Origin: Bdellovibrio bacteriovorus
GTDB lineage: Bacteria; Bdellovibrionota; Bdellovibrionia; Bdellovibrionales; Bdellovibrionaceae
Direction: 5' to 3'
Assembly (NCBI RefSeq): GCF_001592755.1
Contig: NZ_LUKF01000001.1
Coordinates: 472,029 to 536,028, forward strand
Length of the DNA: 64,000 nucleotides
Positions 1 through 8,743 of the stretch are shown one piece after another. A program made the translations under genes and the position numbers. Numbering within the stretch: position 1 is the stretch's first letter; each line of letters starts with the position of its first letter. The notes under the pieces were generated by a model, which made no database searches, was not told where the DNA came from, and saw nothing but the letters and a program-made list of their open reading frames with translations.

Positions 1-102
1 GAGAGAAATGGTTTACCTTCTTGGATTTCCGAACAACAATGGCAGATGAAAGAGATTAAAAAGATATCTCCAGATTTTGTCTTGTTGGAATTCACAAAAT
101 GA
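1..102 (+). CDS. C-terminal end of an unidentified protein (partial)
   Basis: An open frame enters from the left edge in frame 1 and stops with TGA at 100-102, giving about 33 residues that end in LLEFTK. The stop overlaps the ATG of the next gene as ATGA at 99-102, the usual sign of translational coupling within an operon. The visible part is too short to name a family. I call it coding because of the stop-start overlap and the lack of other signals in this stretch. Confidence 0.6.
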   Translation, partial: ERNGLPSWISEQQWQMKEIKKISPDFVLLEFTK

Positions 103-1310
103 TCAAACTCTTTGGTGCTTTTTCATTCTTGCTTGTTACTTACTTCCTTTACGGATTTTATATAAATCAGTACGAAGTTTCCGTCGTGCCCCAACAGATC
201 ACGCGTGAGCACGCCAAGAATTTAAATGACTACAAAGGCGTGATGAATGTTCACACAGATTTAAGCAGTGGTTCAGCCCCGGCAAGTTTCGTTATCGCCT
301 CTGCAAAATTAGCGAACTTGGATTTTTTGATGTTCACCGACTTGAACATCTTCAATATGCCGACGACGTTTGAATCCTATCACGGAAATCTTTTGGTTTT
401 TTCTGCTGGTAAGTACAGTTATCTTGATTCTCGTTTAATTTATTATTCGTTAAATCAAGAAAGCATCGGAAGTAATTTGGGCGAAGCTCAAGTAAAACTT
501 GCCGATCTGCTTTCGCAAAAAACGGGCGCCAGCAAAGAATCATTAACGATTCTCACTCATCCCTACAAAGCCGGCTATTCTTGGAGTGGTGAAATTCCCG
601 AAGGCCTTGATGGTTTTGAACTTCTAAATATGAAGAGCTTGGTGAATCGTGCCTGGGAAGAATCAAAAATTTCCACGATCTGGAGTTTATTGATCTATCC
701 ATTTAATCCACGCTTGTCATTCCTTCGGCTTTACACTGAGCCCACAGATGAAATCGCGTTGTTAGATAAAATGAGTCAGCAACGTCGCATTATCGTCTAT
801 GGCGGAACCGAAGCTTCAGCCCGAGTTATTCCACTCGCGAATTATTTCATTCGCTTTCCTAGCTACAAGCGCTCTTTTGAATTTATGAGCAATCACGTTT
901 TAATGAAGTCGGAGCTCACCGGTAGCTTCAACAGTGATCGCACGAAAATTTTCAATGCTTTAAAAAGCGGGAATTTTTATATCGCTCTTGATATGCTTGG
1001 AGATCCCAAAGGATTCGTCGCTACCATCGAGAGCGAAAACAAATCTCACTTAATGGGTTCGGAAATAAAGTTTTCAAAAAACATGTCTTTGAAAGTGAGC
1101 TTGCCGGTCAAACCCAAAGATTTTTTTGAAATCATCATAATTAAGAACGGCGAAGTGGCGGCACGAATCAACGATCCCGAAACTGTTTATCAGATCCCCG
1201 AGCCGGGAGTTTACCGAGTGCAGGTGCGTGTCAGCCCGATGCTACCACTTCCTGACGCCAAAAAATGGATCACTTGGATTTACACGAATCCTTTTTACGT
1301 TACTCCTTAA
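99..1310 (+). CDS. Exported or membrane-anchored protein with a degenerate PHP phosphoesterase-like fold
   Basis: The 403-residue product starts with a hydrophobic segment (about residues 5-22) that would act as an uncleaved anchor or signal peptide. Residues about 48-90 resemble the start of PHP-domain phosphoesterases: NVHTDLSSG in place of the usual HxH motif, and FTDLN in place of TDHN. A later LTHPY resembles the PHP motif that carries a metal-binding His, and YGGTEAS sits where GSDAH is expected. Most metal ligands are therefore replaced, so catalysis is doubtful although the fold may remain. The start codon overlaps the stop of the upstream partial gene, so the two are probably co-translated. 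The C-terminal 80 residues look like a beta-rich domain. The fold assignment is by motif resemblance only. Confidence 0.7.
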   Translation: MIKLFGAFSFLLVTYFLYGFYINQYEVSVVPQQITREHAKNLNDYKGVMNVHTDLSSGSAPASFVIASAKLANLDFLMFTDLNIFNMPTTFESYHGNLLVFSAGKYSYLDSRLIYYSLNQESIGSNLGEAQVKLADLLSQKTGASKESLTILTHPYKAGYSWSGEIPEGLDGFELLNMKSLVNRAWEESKISTIWSLLIYPFNPRLSFLRLYTEPTDEIALLDKMSQQRRIIVYGGTEASARVIPLANYFIRFPSYKRSFEFMSNHVLMKSELTGSFNSDRTKIFNALKSGNFYIALDMLGDPKGFVATIESENKSHLMGSEIKFSKNMSLKVSLPVKPKDFFEIIIIKNGEVAARINDPETVYQIPEPGVYRVQVRVSPMLPLPDAKKWITWIYTNPFYVTP

Positions 1311-1611
1311 GTCTTATTTCAACTTCCAAACCCTGAATCGGTGGAGTTTGGCAGGCTAAGCGCTCCTCATCTAAAAATTTTCGGTCTTCCGCCATTTCGC
1401 TTTCTATTTCGTTACGAGGACCGACGTCCGAAAGACCTTTACGGACATGGACTAAACATGTTCCACAAGTTCCATTGCCGCCACAGGTATGGCTGATCTT
1501 AATTCCCGCGCGCAAAGCGACTTCCAGGACGGTTTCATCCTTATGACTCACCGGGACATCTGGGTGGTCTGGTAAAAAGGTTATATATATTCCAGACTTA
1601 GTGCCTTTCAC
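1300..1611 (-). CDS. 2Fe-2S plant-type ferredoxin
   Basis: A small electron carrier of about 103 residues. The cluster-binding cysteines fit the plant/adrenodoxin pattern: C43-x5-C49-x2-C52 and a distant C87 (numbered from the GTG start). I choose the GTG at 1611 because AAGGAG lies nine bases upstream of it; a TTG at 1629 would put that ribosome site inside the gene. The gene converges on the preceding one with an 11-base overlap and no terminator between them. Its redox partner is not visible here. The family is clear; the physiological role is not. Confidence 0.88.
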   Translation of the reverse strand: MKGTKSGIYITFLPDHPDVPVSHKDETVLEVALRAGIKISHTCGGNGTCGTCLVHVRKGLSDVGPRNEIESEMAEDRKFLDEERLACQTPPIQGLEVEIRLKE

Positions 1612-1680
1612 GGCTAGGAACTCCTTCAAAGAACGACTCTTTTGTTGAAACCGCTCTCTCCATTTTGTATCAATAAATCC

Positions 1681-2295
1681 ATGAGATTCATAGCTTTTGA
1701 CTTAGAGACCACTGGAACTGTTCCTGGCGTAGACCAAATCGTTGAAATCGGGGCTGTTCGCTTCATTGACGGCCAACCTGAGGCGATCTTCGCAACACTT
1801 GTAGACCCACAACGTCCTATTCCTCCAGGCGCTTCGGCGGTGAATGGTATTAGTGACGACATGGTTAAAGGTAAGCCTTTCATTGAAAGTCTTTTGCCGA
1901 TGTTTGCAGAATTCTGTGGTGACGATATTCTTGTCGCGCACAATGCGCCGTTTGACTCTCAGTTTTTAACTGCGGATATCAAAAAGTATGAAGCTGCGGC
2001 TCCTAAAGGTTTGATCCTTGATACACTTCCTATCGCAAGAAAAGTGTTCCCGGGTCTTCCAAACTACAAACTTGGAACTTTGGTTCAGCACTTGAAAATC
2101 CCGACAACGGATTTCCATAGAGCAGAAGAAGATGCCTCTTATTGCGGTCACTTGTTCCACCAAATGGTGAAAAGAATTTCTATCGGCGGCCAACCTCCAC
2201 AAGTGACAAACCTTGTGGCACTAACAGGCAAACCAGAACTTCGCTTCCCACAAATCGTGCGCCAGCCAAAACAAATGGATTTCTTCGGCGTTTAA
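1681..2295 (+). CDS. DEDD-family 3'-5' exonuclease (DnaQ/PolC-type)
   Basis: The 204-residue product begins MRFIAFDLETTG, with the DxE metal-binding motif of exonuclease motif I at D7 and E9. LVAHNAPFD is motif II, and a late FHRAEEDA fits motif III (HxxxxD). It is a stand-alone proofreading-type or nucleic-acid-trimming exonuclease without a polymerase domain. A TTG start at 1642 is possible but would add a non-conserved extension before the core strand, so I use ATG 1681. There is no clear Shine-Dalgarno sequence, so it may be translated from a short leader. It is divergent from the ferredoxin gene and ends at a strong hairpin terminator. Whether it is the replicative epsilon subunit cannot be decided from this window. 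Confidence 0.88.
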   Translation: MRFIAFDLETTGTVPGVDQIVEIGAVRFIDGQPEAIFATLVDPQRPIPPGASAVNGISDDMVKGKPFIESLLPMFAEFCGDDILVAHNAPFDSQFLTADIKKYEAAAPKGLILDTLPIARKVFPGLPNYKLGTLVQHLKIPTTDFHRAEEDASYCGHLFHQMVKRISIGGQPPQVTNLVALTGKPELRFPQIVRQPKQMDFFGV

Positions 2296-2320
2296 TTTTT
2301 CTTTGAAAATTTAAAACTAA

Positions 2321-2346
2321 AAAGCCCTGAGTGATCAGGGCTTTTT
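2321..2346. terminator. Bidirectional intrinsic terminator
   Basis: A 10-base-pair perfect stem (AAAGCCCTGA, loop GTGA, TCAGGGCTTT) is followed by T-rich sequence on the plus strand and preceded by A-rich sequence, so it can serve both the exonuclease gene and the converging nadE gene. Confidence 0.88.
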
Positions 2347-2347
2347 T

Positions 2348-3967
2348 TTATTCTTTAGCTTTGTGAGCAATCGGATAGCGACGACCGCGACCAAAAGAAT
2401 GTGGTGATACTTTCAATATGGGCGGAGCCTGCCAACGCTTAAACTCCGTGCGCATAAGTACAGGCAACAACCATTTGTCGGTCTCCGTCTTCGCCGGACC
2501 TGATCTTTCCACTAAGTAAGCCACAGATTTATCAAGATCTTCATACGGCGGCAGACTGTCTTGGTCTTTTTGATTTGGACGAAGTTCTGCGGAAGGAGCG
2601 CGCGTGATGATCTCTTCTGGAATCACTTCACCTTGTTGGTTGTAATAACGAGCCAAGGCATAGACTTGTTCTTTAGTTAGATCTCCCAGAGGAGCTAAAC
2701 CACCACACATGTCTCCGTACAATGTGGAATATCCCGCGGCGTATTCGCTTTTATTTCCCGTTGTTAAAAGCATGCTGTTTTCTTTATTTGAAAACGCCAT
2801 CAAAGTTAAGCCCCGCAAGCGAGCTTGCAGGTTTTCATGAACCAATCCGAAATCTTTTAGATCGATTCCTTTTTCAAGGCCTTTGACAACCTGATCATAC
2901 ATAGGGCCGATCTCGACAACCTTGAAATCAACACCCAAGTTTTTTGCTAAGTCTTTCGCCAAAGTCAGACTTTTTTCAGCGTTGAAAGGACCAGGCAGTC
3001 CAATCGTTGTTACATTCGACGGACCTAGCGCATCCACTGCCAATGCGGCAACAACCGCAGAGTCGATTCCTCCGCTAAGTCCAAGATGCACTTTTTTCAT
3101 TCCCGTTTTTGCACAGAAATCACGAATGCCTAATACCAGTGCGCGACGAAGTTCTTCTGTCACATCTATTTTCGGCGTTTTATTCCACACTTCCATCGTG
3201 TCGATATCAATAACGTTGATATCTTCTTCAAAGGACTGACACGTTAGAACTTTCTTTCCGTTTTTATCGATAACGAAGCTTGCGCCATCAAAAATAATTT
3301 CATCCTGAGCACCTACAAGATTCACATACATCATCGGTGCTTTGAAATACCGAGCTGTCTTACTGACGACATATTCCCGCTGCTTCATCTTGCCGACAAA
3401 ATAAGGAGACGCGCTAAGGTTGATCACCATGTCGATCTTTTGTTTTTTTACCTGCGCTAATGGATTCACCACATACGGCGAACGACCTTCTTTGTCTGGC
3501 CAGCCCCAAATATCTTCACAAATTGTAAGAAAGAATTTTTTCCCCTTCCAAGTGAAGTAGTTCTTAGAAAGATCACCGGGTTGAATGAAGCGGGCTTCGT
3601 CGAAAACATCGCCTGTAGGCAAAAGTTGTTTGTGGAAAAATCGAGGTTTTTGACCTTTTGCCGCAAAGACAGCGCTATTGAAATAGGGACGTCCCATTTT
3701 TTTCGGATTCTTCGTAATCAATCCAAAAATAACGCCGATGTCTTTGGGAATTTTTGAAAGCAGGGATTTTAATTCTTGTTCTTGTTTAGCAACGACCTTT
3801 GAACGCTCTAAAAGATCGAAAGGATGATAGCCGAACAATGCGCACTCAGGAAATACGACAAGATCACACTTGCGCTGTTGCGCTTGGCGAATGAAGTCTA
3901 AAATTTTTTCTTTATTAAACTGGAAGTCGGCGAGTGTCGGATTTATTTGGGCAATAGCGATTCTCAT
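2348..3967 (-). CDS. nadE: Glutamine-dependent NAD+ synthetase
   Basis: The enzyme amidates deamido-NAD to NAD using glutamine nitrogen and ATP. The 539 residues hold two domains. The N-terminal nitrilase-like glutaminase (about 1-260) carries the Glu (VVFPEC), Lys (FHKQLLP) and Cys (LTICEDIWG) triad. The C-terminal synthetase has the PP-loop LSGGIDSA near residue 300. The length is normal for the bacterial two-domain form. The start ATG overlaps the stop of the DUF2203 gene (ATGA at 3964-3967), so the two form an operon. NAD supply is also served by nadD further along the window (10779-11810). Confidence 0.96.
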   Translation of the reverse strand: MRIAIAQINPTLADFQFNKEKILDFIRQAQQRKCDLVVFPECALFGYHPFDLLERSKVVAKQEQELKSLLSKIPKDIGVIFGLITKNPKKMGRPYFNSAVFAAKGQKPRFFHKQLLPTGDVFDEARFIQPGDLSKNYFTWKGKKFFLTICEDIWGWPDKEGRSPYVVNPLAQVKKQKIDMVINLSASPYFVGKMKQREYVVSKTARYFKAPMMYVNLVGAQDEIIFDGASFVIDKNGKKVLTCQSFEEDINVIDIDTMEVWNKTPKIDVTEELRRALVLGIRDFCAKTGMKKVHLGLSGGIDSAVVAALAVDALGPSNVTTIGLPGPFNAEKSLTLAKDLAKNLGVDFKVVEIGPMYDQVVKGLEKGIDLKDFGLVHENLQARLRGLTLMAFSNKENSMLLTTGNKSEYAAGYSTLYGDMCGGLAPLGDLTKEQVYALARYYNQQGEVIPEEIITRAPSAELRPNQKDQDSLPPYEDLDKSVAYLVERSGPAKTETDKWLLPVLMRTEFKRWQAPPILKVSPHSFGRGRRYPIAHKAKE

Positions 3968-4326
3968 TCAATCACTATACGCCCAGAAAACCCGTCTTGG
4001 TAGCCATGCCAGTGATTAATCTCGACTTCTGGAAACTTCCAGCAATAGAAGCCATCGCCGTTGTCAAAGTCCGCCATCCAAAGACCCTTCGGTTCGGCTC
4101 CCAACTTTTCGACTTTGACTTGCCAACGGTCAATAATGACGTTGATTTCAGCTTCGATAGCTCCCACTGATGGATGCGACTTGTCGGAAAAGGCATCAAT
4201 GCGATTCAGGTGAGTTTTGACTTGGCGGCTTGCCTCATCAGTCATGCGATAGATCAGCGGCAAAAGACGTCGCGCTTCCTGCAACGTGAATGTTTTTTTG
4301 CGATTGATTTCAACCACATTTTCCAA
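3964..4326 (-). CDS. DUF2203 family protein
   Basis: A 120-residue cytoplasmic protein that matches DUF2203 by pattern: an N-terminal FTLQEARRLLPLI helix, then a C-terminal block with GLWMADFDNG, FYCWKF, and NHWHGYQDGFSGR. The function of the family is unknown. It starts with TTG at 4326, supported by GGGGG seven bases upstream. The stop overlaps nadE by four bases, which couples the two genes. Nothing visible explains why it sits with NAD synthesis. Confidence 0.8.
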   Translation of the reverse strand: MENVVEINRKKTFTLQEARRLLPLIYRMTDEASRQVKTHLNRIDAFSDKSHPSVGAIEAEINVIIDRWQVKVEKLGAEPKGLWMADFDNGDGFYCWKFPEVEINHWHGYQDGFSGRIVIE

Positions 4327-4450
4327 AGACGATCCCCCACCCTTATGTCGATGAAGGCTGTATCCATGAAAGATCGGAGTGTTTCAAGCAATTAAAGCAA
4401 AGACAGATAACTTAAGAATTTATATGAAGAATTTCTAAACGCGACGCAGA

Positions 4451-5326
4451 TTATCCGGAATCGCTCTTAGACATTTGCAGTGCCTGACCGCCAATAAAGA
4501 TCACAAGCGCAATGACCAACGCCGCAATGAACAAATAACGTATAAAATTTCCAATCGTCATGGGTTCATCTTCTTGGACCGTCGTTTTAATTTCGGGCTT
4601 TTTAACTAGAATTTTCTTAGGTGGTGGCTTTACGGATTCGCCGGCAACAATACGCCCCCCTGTGCCGTCGGCCTTCTTTTCAAGTTTCTTTCTTTCTGAC
4701 TCTGTCAGACCGGTTATGCCCACAGACATTCTTTTTCTTTGAGGAGCGACGTAACGGCCCCCATTGCTCGCTCTAAAGAAGCCCCCATTACCACCATTGT
4801 CCAAGGCGATTTCAACGACCTTACCGCCCCCTTGCGCATTCCCCCCAGTTTCCACACCAGAAGAAGGACGACGTCCTCGGTTCATGTAGGAGCTGCCGCG
4901 GCGAGAAGAAGAACCGGCGTATGTTCCACCAGATCCGCCGCTACTTCCATCAGAGGAACTGCTCGAACTAGAGTTGTTCTTGGATGAAGAGCCATCGCCC
5001 GATGAGCCACCGCCGTTGTTATTACTAGGGGGTCTTCCACTAGTCAGGGTCCCCGGCTGAAATTTTTTATCGCACTCAGAATCTTCATCAACGACAGAGG
5101 GTGTATCGCTGCCAAGAGTAGGAAGTTCGCCGTACTCAAGAAGACAGGCGACGTATTTTCCCATGTAGTTATCAACAAATTGCCCAAACGGTTTGAAGAT
5201 CTGATTTGCTAACATCAAAATCAGAGAGACAGTAATAACCAACATCAGAACGTATTCGATCACGGCCTGACCTTGTTTATTCCCAAGTCTAGAAGTAAAT
5301 TGAGATTTCTTCACTCGTACGAGCAT
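4451..5326 (-). CDS. Pilin-like (TadE/Flp-type N-terminus) membrane protein with Ser/Gly-rich linker
   Basis: A 291-residue protein. After a short basic leader, residues 18-44 read GQAVIEYVLML followed by a hydrophobic helix. That resembles a prepilin peptidase site with the conserved Glu at +5, as in Flp and TadE-like pseudopilins. Residues about 100-170 are a low-complexity Ser/Gly/Asn linker, then a basic segment, and a second transmembrane helix lies at about 260-281. True Flp pilins are far shorter, so this is not a standard pilin. Its start is only 19 bases from that of the divergent TPR gene. The function is unknown; an envelope or secretion role is inferred. Confidence 0.65.
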   Translation of the reverse strand: MLVRVKKSQFTSRLGNKQGQAVIEYVLMLVITVSLILMLANQIFKPFGQFVDNYMGKYVACLLEYGELPTLGSDTPSVVDEDSECDKKFQPGTLTSGRPPSNNNGGGSSGDGSSSKNNSSSSSSSDGSSGGSGGTYAGSSSRRGSSYMNRGRRPSSGVETGGNAQGGGKVVEIALDNGGNGGFFRASNGGRYVAPQRKRMSVGITGLTESERKKLEKKADGTGGRIVAGESVKPPPKKILVKKPEIKTTVQEDEPMTIGNFIRYLFIAALVIALVIFIGGQALQMSKSDSG

Positions 5327-5338
5327 TTAGGTCATAAT
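5310..5338 (+). promoter_or_regulatory. Candidate sigma70-type promoter giving a leaderless TPR mRNA
   Basis: TTCACT (5310-5315) and CATAAT (5333-5338) are separated by 17 bases. Transcription would begin at about 5345, right at the ATG at 5346, so the message would have essentially no leader. No Shine-Dalgarno sequence is present. This is based on motif match only. Confidence 0.35.
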
Positions 5339-5345
5339 ACAACAT

Positions 5346-6722
5346 ATGATGACTGGACTGAATTTCAATCGTTCCTTATTTATCCTGTTCTTGGCTTTTG
5401 TCTCATATTCATACACTCCCCAGGCTTTAGGCCAGAGTAAGGATGAATTCTCTCTCTTCGAAAAAGAGCTCGACGCAAACTCTTCTGCGGAGGTAAAACC
5501 TTCATCGGCGCCGAAGTCTACAGAGAAAAAGACTTCGACTCCGGCGAAAGCAATTTCTGCTCCGGCAGCGAAAGCCACTCCAGCTCCGTCGCCTATACCA
5601 GCACCCGCAGCTAAGACGGCCCTACAACCAACTAAAGAATCTCCGGCTCCAGTAAGTCCTGCGGCTCAAACGCAAACTACACCCACTCCGGTTGATGCGA
5701 AAATCCCAGAAACCGTGGCGGCTACCGTATCTACAAATTCCAGCGAAGAAACTTCAGATCAAAAGATTGAGCGCTTAAAAAAGGAAATCCGCAGCGGCCC
5801 TAAAAATGGCGCTTTGATCGTTCAACTAGCAGAAGAATTTTACAAAAAAGAAGATTACGAAAAAGCGACGCTGCTTCTGTGGAAACACGTCGATAAAATT
5901 GATCGCAAAGGTTTGGTTCTGCTAGCAAAGGCCCATGAAAAACGCAAAGAACCGAACGAGATGTTGCGTGCTTTGAATGTCCTTATCGGAAAAGACGAAA
6001 AAGATTTTGAAGCTTATTCACTCATGGGTAATGCCTATGTCATGAGCCGCAAAACCAAAGACGCGATGGAAAGCTATAAAAAAGCCACCGAACTGAATCC
6101 CCAGTATGAGCCGGCTTATGATGGCTTGATTGACCTTTACGAAAAACGAGAGCCGCCAAATCTTTATGAGTTGCGCATCCTTTATCAAGACATGGTTCAG
6201 AACATCGGACCTCGTCCTCAATATCTGCGCAAACTTTGCGAAATCAATACGATGGATGCTACTTATGAGCCAGCGGTTCATGCCTGCAATGAAGCCATTC
6301 GTAAAGACCCTAAAGTCGCTGACGGTTACGTTTACCTTGGGATTAGCCAGAAGGCCTTGGGTGAAGACGACGTGGCTTTAAAAACGCTCAAGAAAGCTTC
6401 TAAAGACTTTCCTAAGTCAGAGTTGGCGCAATATCAGTATGGAAAGCTCTTAGAAGATCAAAAGAACTATGTCGATGCGATGAAACAGTATAAGGCAGGT
6501 ACAGAGGCAGATCCGCAAGCGGCCCGCTCTTGGTTGGGACTTGCTACTTCGTCGTTTGAAATTCGCAAATTTGATCTGGCTTTGATCGCGTTTAAGAACG
6601 CCTGCAAGTATGACAAAAAAAATGCCGTGGCCTTTAGAAAAGCCACGACAATTTTAAGAAACCAGAAGAACTCTCAGTGGATCGGAAAGTTTGAAGACGC
6701 TTCCGAAACCTGTACGTTCTAG
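5346..6722 (+). CDS. Exported TPR-repeat protein with Pro/Ala-rich linker
   Basis: A 458-residue protein. Residues 1-30 are a signal peptide ending near ALGQ. Residues about 45-135 are a Pro/Ala/Lys/Thr-rich linker that could span the periplasm or peptidoglycan. The rest is a series of TPR helices (for example a DAMESYKKATELNP repeat and a DVALKTLKKASKDFP repeat). TPR arrays usually scaffold protein complexes. It is divergent from the pilin-like gene with only 19 bases between starts, so the two may be co-regulated and work together. The 3' end overlaps rimO by four bases on the other strand. No enzyme motif is seen. Confidence 0.82.
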   Translation: MMTGLNFNRSLFILFLAFVSYSYTPQALGQSKDEFSLFEKELDANSSAEVKPSSAPKSTEKKTSTPAKAISAPAAKATPAPSPIPAPAAKTALQPTKESPAPVSPAAQTQTTPTPVDAKIPETVAATVSTNSSEETSDQKIERLKKEIRSGPKNGALIVQLAEEFYKKEDYEKATLLLWKHVDKIDRKGLVLLAKAHEKRKEPNEMLRALNVLIGKDEKDFEAYSLMGNAYVMSRKTKDAMESYKKATELNPQYEPAYDGLIDLYEKREPPNLYELRILYQDMVQNIGPRPQYLRKLCEINTMDATYEPAVHACNEAIRKDPKVADGYVYLGISQKALGEDDVALKTLKKASKDFPKSELAQYQYGKLLEDQKNYVDAMKQYKAGTEADPQAARSWLGLATSSFEIRKFDLALIAFKNACKYDKKNAVAFRKATTILRNQKNSQWIGKFEDASETCTF

Positions 6723-8092
6723 TTTTCAGTAACGATACCACCTAAAAGGTCGTATTCCATGCTGTCGGTGATGTGAACTTTAACCATATCGCCGACTTGC
6801 GCATCACCTTCATTGATAAGCACAACACCATCGATATCCGGAGCTTGACCCCAGAAACGGCCTTGCAATAGCAAGTCTGTCTCTTCACTAAAACCTTCAA
6901 CGATCACGTCGATAGTTTTACCTACGAAATCCGCATGTTTTTCGCGAGAAATATTCTGCTGAATTTCCATCAAAGCATCGTGACGATACTGTTTTGTTTC
7001 TTCATCAATTTGATTTTCCATGCGGCCACCTGGAGTATTCTCTTCTGGAGAATACTTAAAGCAACCTACGCGGTCGAATTGTTGTTCAGCGACGAATTGC
7101 AAAAGTTCTTCGAACTGTTCTTGGGTTTCGCCTGGGAAACCTACGATGAACTGAGTGCGGATCACAGCTTCAGGGATGTGCTCGCGGATATTCATCAACG
7201 CCGTTTCGACTTCGTCACGAGTCATCTTACGGTTCATGCTCTTAAGAACAGCGTCGTTGATGTGCTGCAAAGGCATGTCGAAGTACTTCACGATCTTTTT
7301 GCTATTTTTAATTACTTGAACCATCTCTGGAGTGATTCCATCTGGATACAAGTACATCAAACGGATCCACTGAAGACCTTCAACTTGATCCAAAGCTTTC
7401 AATAACTCAACCGGGCTTTCTTTGCGCGTTGGATCTTTGCGACGGATGTCCCAGCCGTAGTCCGTGAAGTCATGGCTGATAATAATAAGCTCTTTCACAC
7501 CACCCGCAACTAGAAGCCTTGCTTCGGCCACGATGGCGTCGATAGAACGAGATTGAAGATTTCCGCGAATCAAAGGAATGGCACAGAAAGCACAACGCTT
7601 CATGCAGCCTTCAGAGATTTTCAAATAAGCACGATGACCCGGTTGCGAGTTCACGCGTGGAGTCGCTTCCTCTTGAAGATAAGTAGGAAGGTTGAAGAAA
7701 GTTTTCTTCGTGTCACCAGCTTCTGAATTTTTTAGGATCTTAGCGATATTTTGGAATTCACCCGAACCTACGAAAAGATCAGCTTCCGGCAAACCTTCAA
7801 CAAGGTCGTCTTTATAGCGCTGAGTTAAGCAACCAGCGACAACGACTTTTTTAATTTTGCCTTCTTGCTTTAGATCACTCATATCCAAAATTCTTTGGAT
7901 GGATTCCTTTTTAGAATCTTCGATGAAACCACAAGTATTTACGATCACGGTGTCCGCATCTTCAGCCTCGCCAACAACTTGGTAGCCGTCTTTCATCAAA
8001 GTGCCAGCCATGATCTCACTGTCGACAAGATTCTTTGGACAACCTAAAGAGATAAAATGAACTTTGTTGTTTTGAGTTGTCTCTTGTTTCAT
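6719..8092 (-). CDS. rimO: Ribosomal protein S12 methylthiotransferase
   Basis: A radical SAM enzyme that methylthiolates the conserved Asp of ribosomal protein S12. The 457 residues open with the UPF0004 domain, which starts HFISLGCPKNLVDSE, diagnostic of RimO rather than MiaB. It carries further cluster cysteines in VNTCGF and GCLTQR. The radical SAM motif GCMKRCAFC follows near residue 163, and a TRAM-type RNA-binding domain closes the protein. The start ATG overlaps the stop of the upstream LolA-like gene (ATGA at 8089-8092). Confidence 0.95.
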   Translation of the reverse strand: MKQETTQNNKVHFISLGCPKNLVDSEIMAGTLMKDGYQVVGEAEDADTVIVNTCGFIEDSKKESIQRILDMSDLKQEGKIKKVVVAGCLTQRYKDDLVEGLPEADLFVGSGEFQNIAKILKNSEAGDTKKTFFNLPTYLQEEATPRVNSQPGHRAYLKISEGCMKRCAFCAIPLIRGNLQSRSIDAIVAEARLLVAGGVKELIIISHDFTDYGWDIRRKDPTRKESPVELLKALDQVEGLQWIRLMYLYPDGITPEMVQVIKNSKKIVKYFDMPLQHINDAVLKSMNRKMTRDEVETALMNIREHIPEAVIRTQFIVGFPGETQEQFEELLQFVAEQQFDRVGCFKYSPEENTPGGRMENQIDEETKQYRHDALMEIQQNISREKHADFVGKTIDVIVEGFSEETDLLLQGRFWGQAPDIDGVVLINEGDAQVGDMVKVHITDSMEYDLLGGIVTEN

Positions 8093-8736
8093 AGATCCGT
8101 CACCTGTGCACCTTTAGGCGGTTGGTATTTAAATAAACTTTTCTTTTCTTTTTTCTTAAACTCGATGTCCGAAAACTTCAGCGTCGTTAGATTTCCGATA
8201 TCGTCTTTATAAGAAATCTCGTTCAGTGTGCTGTCTTTCGGGTTTATCACGACTTGCATCGACTTCACCGTCAGATCGTCGTATAGCGGGGTTACATCGA
8301 GCTTTACAAGGTCGCCCGCTTTTTCTTCCTTCTGAACCTTGAAGTTCTTTTCTAGATCCGTTCCCAGAAGCGAAGAAATCAAAATATGCGACCTGGTTTT
8401 TTTATCGACCTTGCCTTTAGCTACTTGGACAGGCCCGCCGAATTCTTTTGGAGGAGTTTGCTCGCTCCAAATTGTGGAACCATCGAAAACCAAAAGAGTT
8501 TGCTCTGGTTTCGTGTTTTCCCAACGGAACTTACCGTTTGCTAAAAAGATTTTTCCTTCGTGCTTTGTTTCTTTGCCTAGAAGTTCTGACTTCACAGACT
8601 TTTCCACGCTCATTTCCACAAGCTTGGCGTTACGATATTTCTTAGATACTTTTTGAAGAGTCCCATTCCCCGTTGCTGCAAAAACACCCCAGGAAAAGGT
8701 CATAAGGAAAAACAAGATACTGATTCTTTTAAACAT
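8089..8736 (-). CDS. LolA-like periplasmic outer-membrane lipoprotein carrier
   Basis: A 215-residue protein with a cleavable signal peptide ending VFAA near residue 21. The mature part matches LolA-type chaperones: repeated beta strands such as KFRWEN and LLVFDGSTIWS, then a late VKSMQVVINPKDSTLNEISYKD-like stretch. LolA ferries lipoproteins across the periplasm. The gene sits between comF and rimO in one orientation and is co-translated with rimO through a four-base overlap. The symbol is withheld because several LolA-like paralogues usually occur in this lineage. Confidence 0.8.
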   Translation of the reverse strand: MFKRISILFFLMTFSWGVFAATGNGTLQKVSKKYRNAKLVEMSVEKSVKSELLGKETKHEGKIFLANGKFRWENTKPEQTLLVFDGSTIWSEQTPPKEFGGPVQVAKGKVDKKTRSHILISSLLGTDLEKNFKVQKEEKAGDLVKLDVTPLYDDLTVKSMQVVINPKDSTLNEISYKDDIGNLTTLKFSDIEFKKKEKKSLFKYQPPKGAQVTDL

Positions 8737-8743
8737 TCGCGAT

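Noticed and set aside
1626-1943. Antisense ORFs under the exonuclease gene
   Set aside because: They lie opposite a clearly conserved DEDD exonuclease and lack family features.
4930-5010. Ser-codon repeat as a CRISPR or tandem repeat array
   Set aside because: It is a low-complexity coding stretch with no regular spacer and repeat units.
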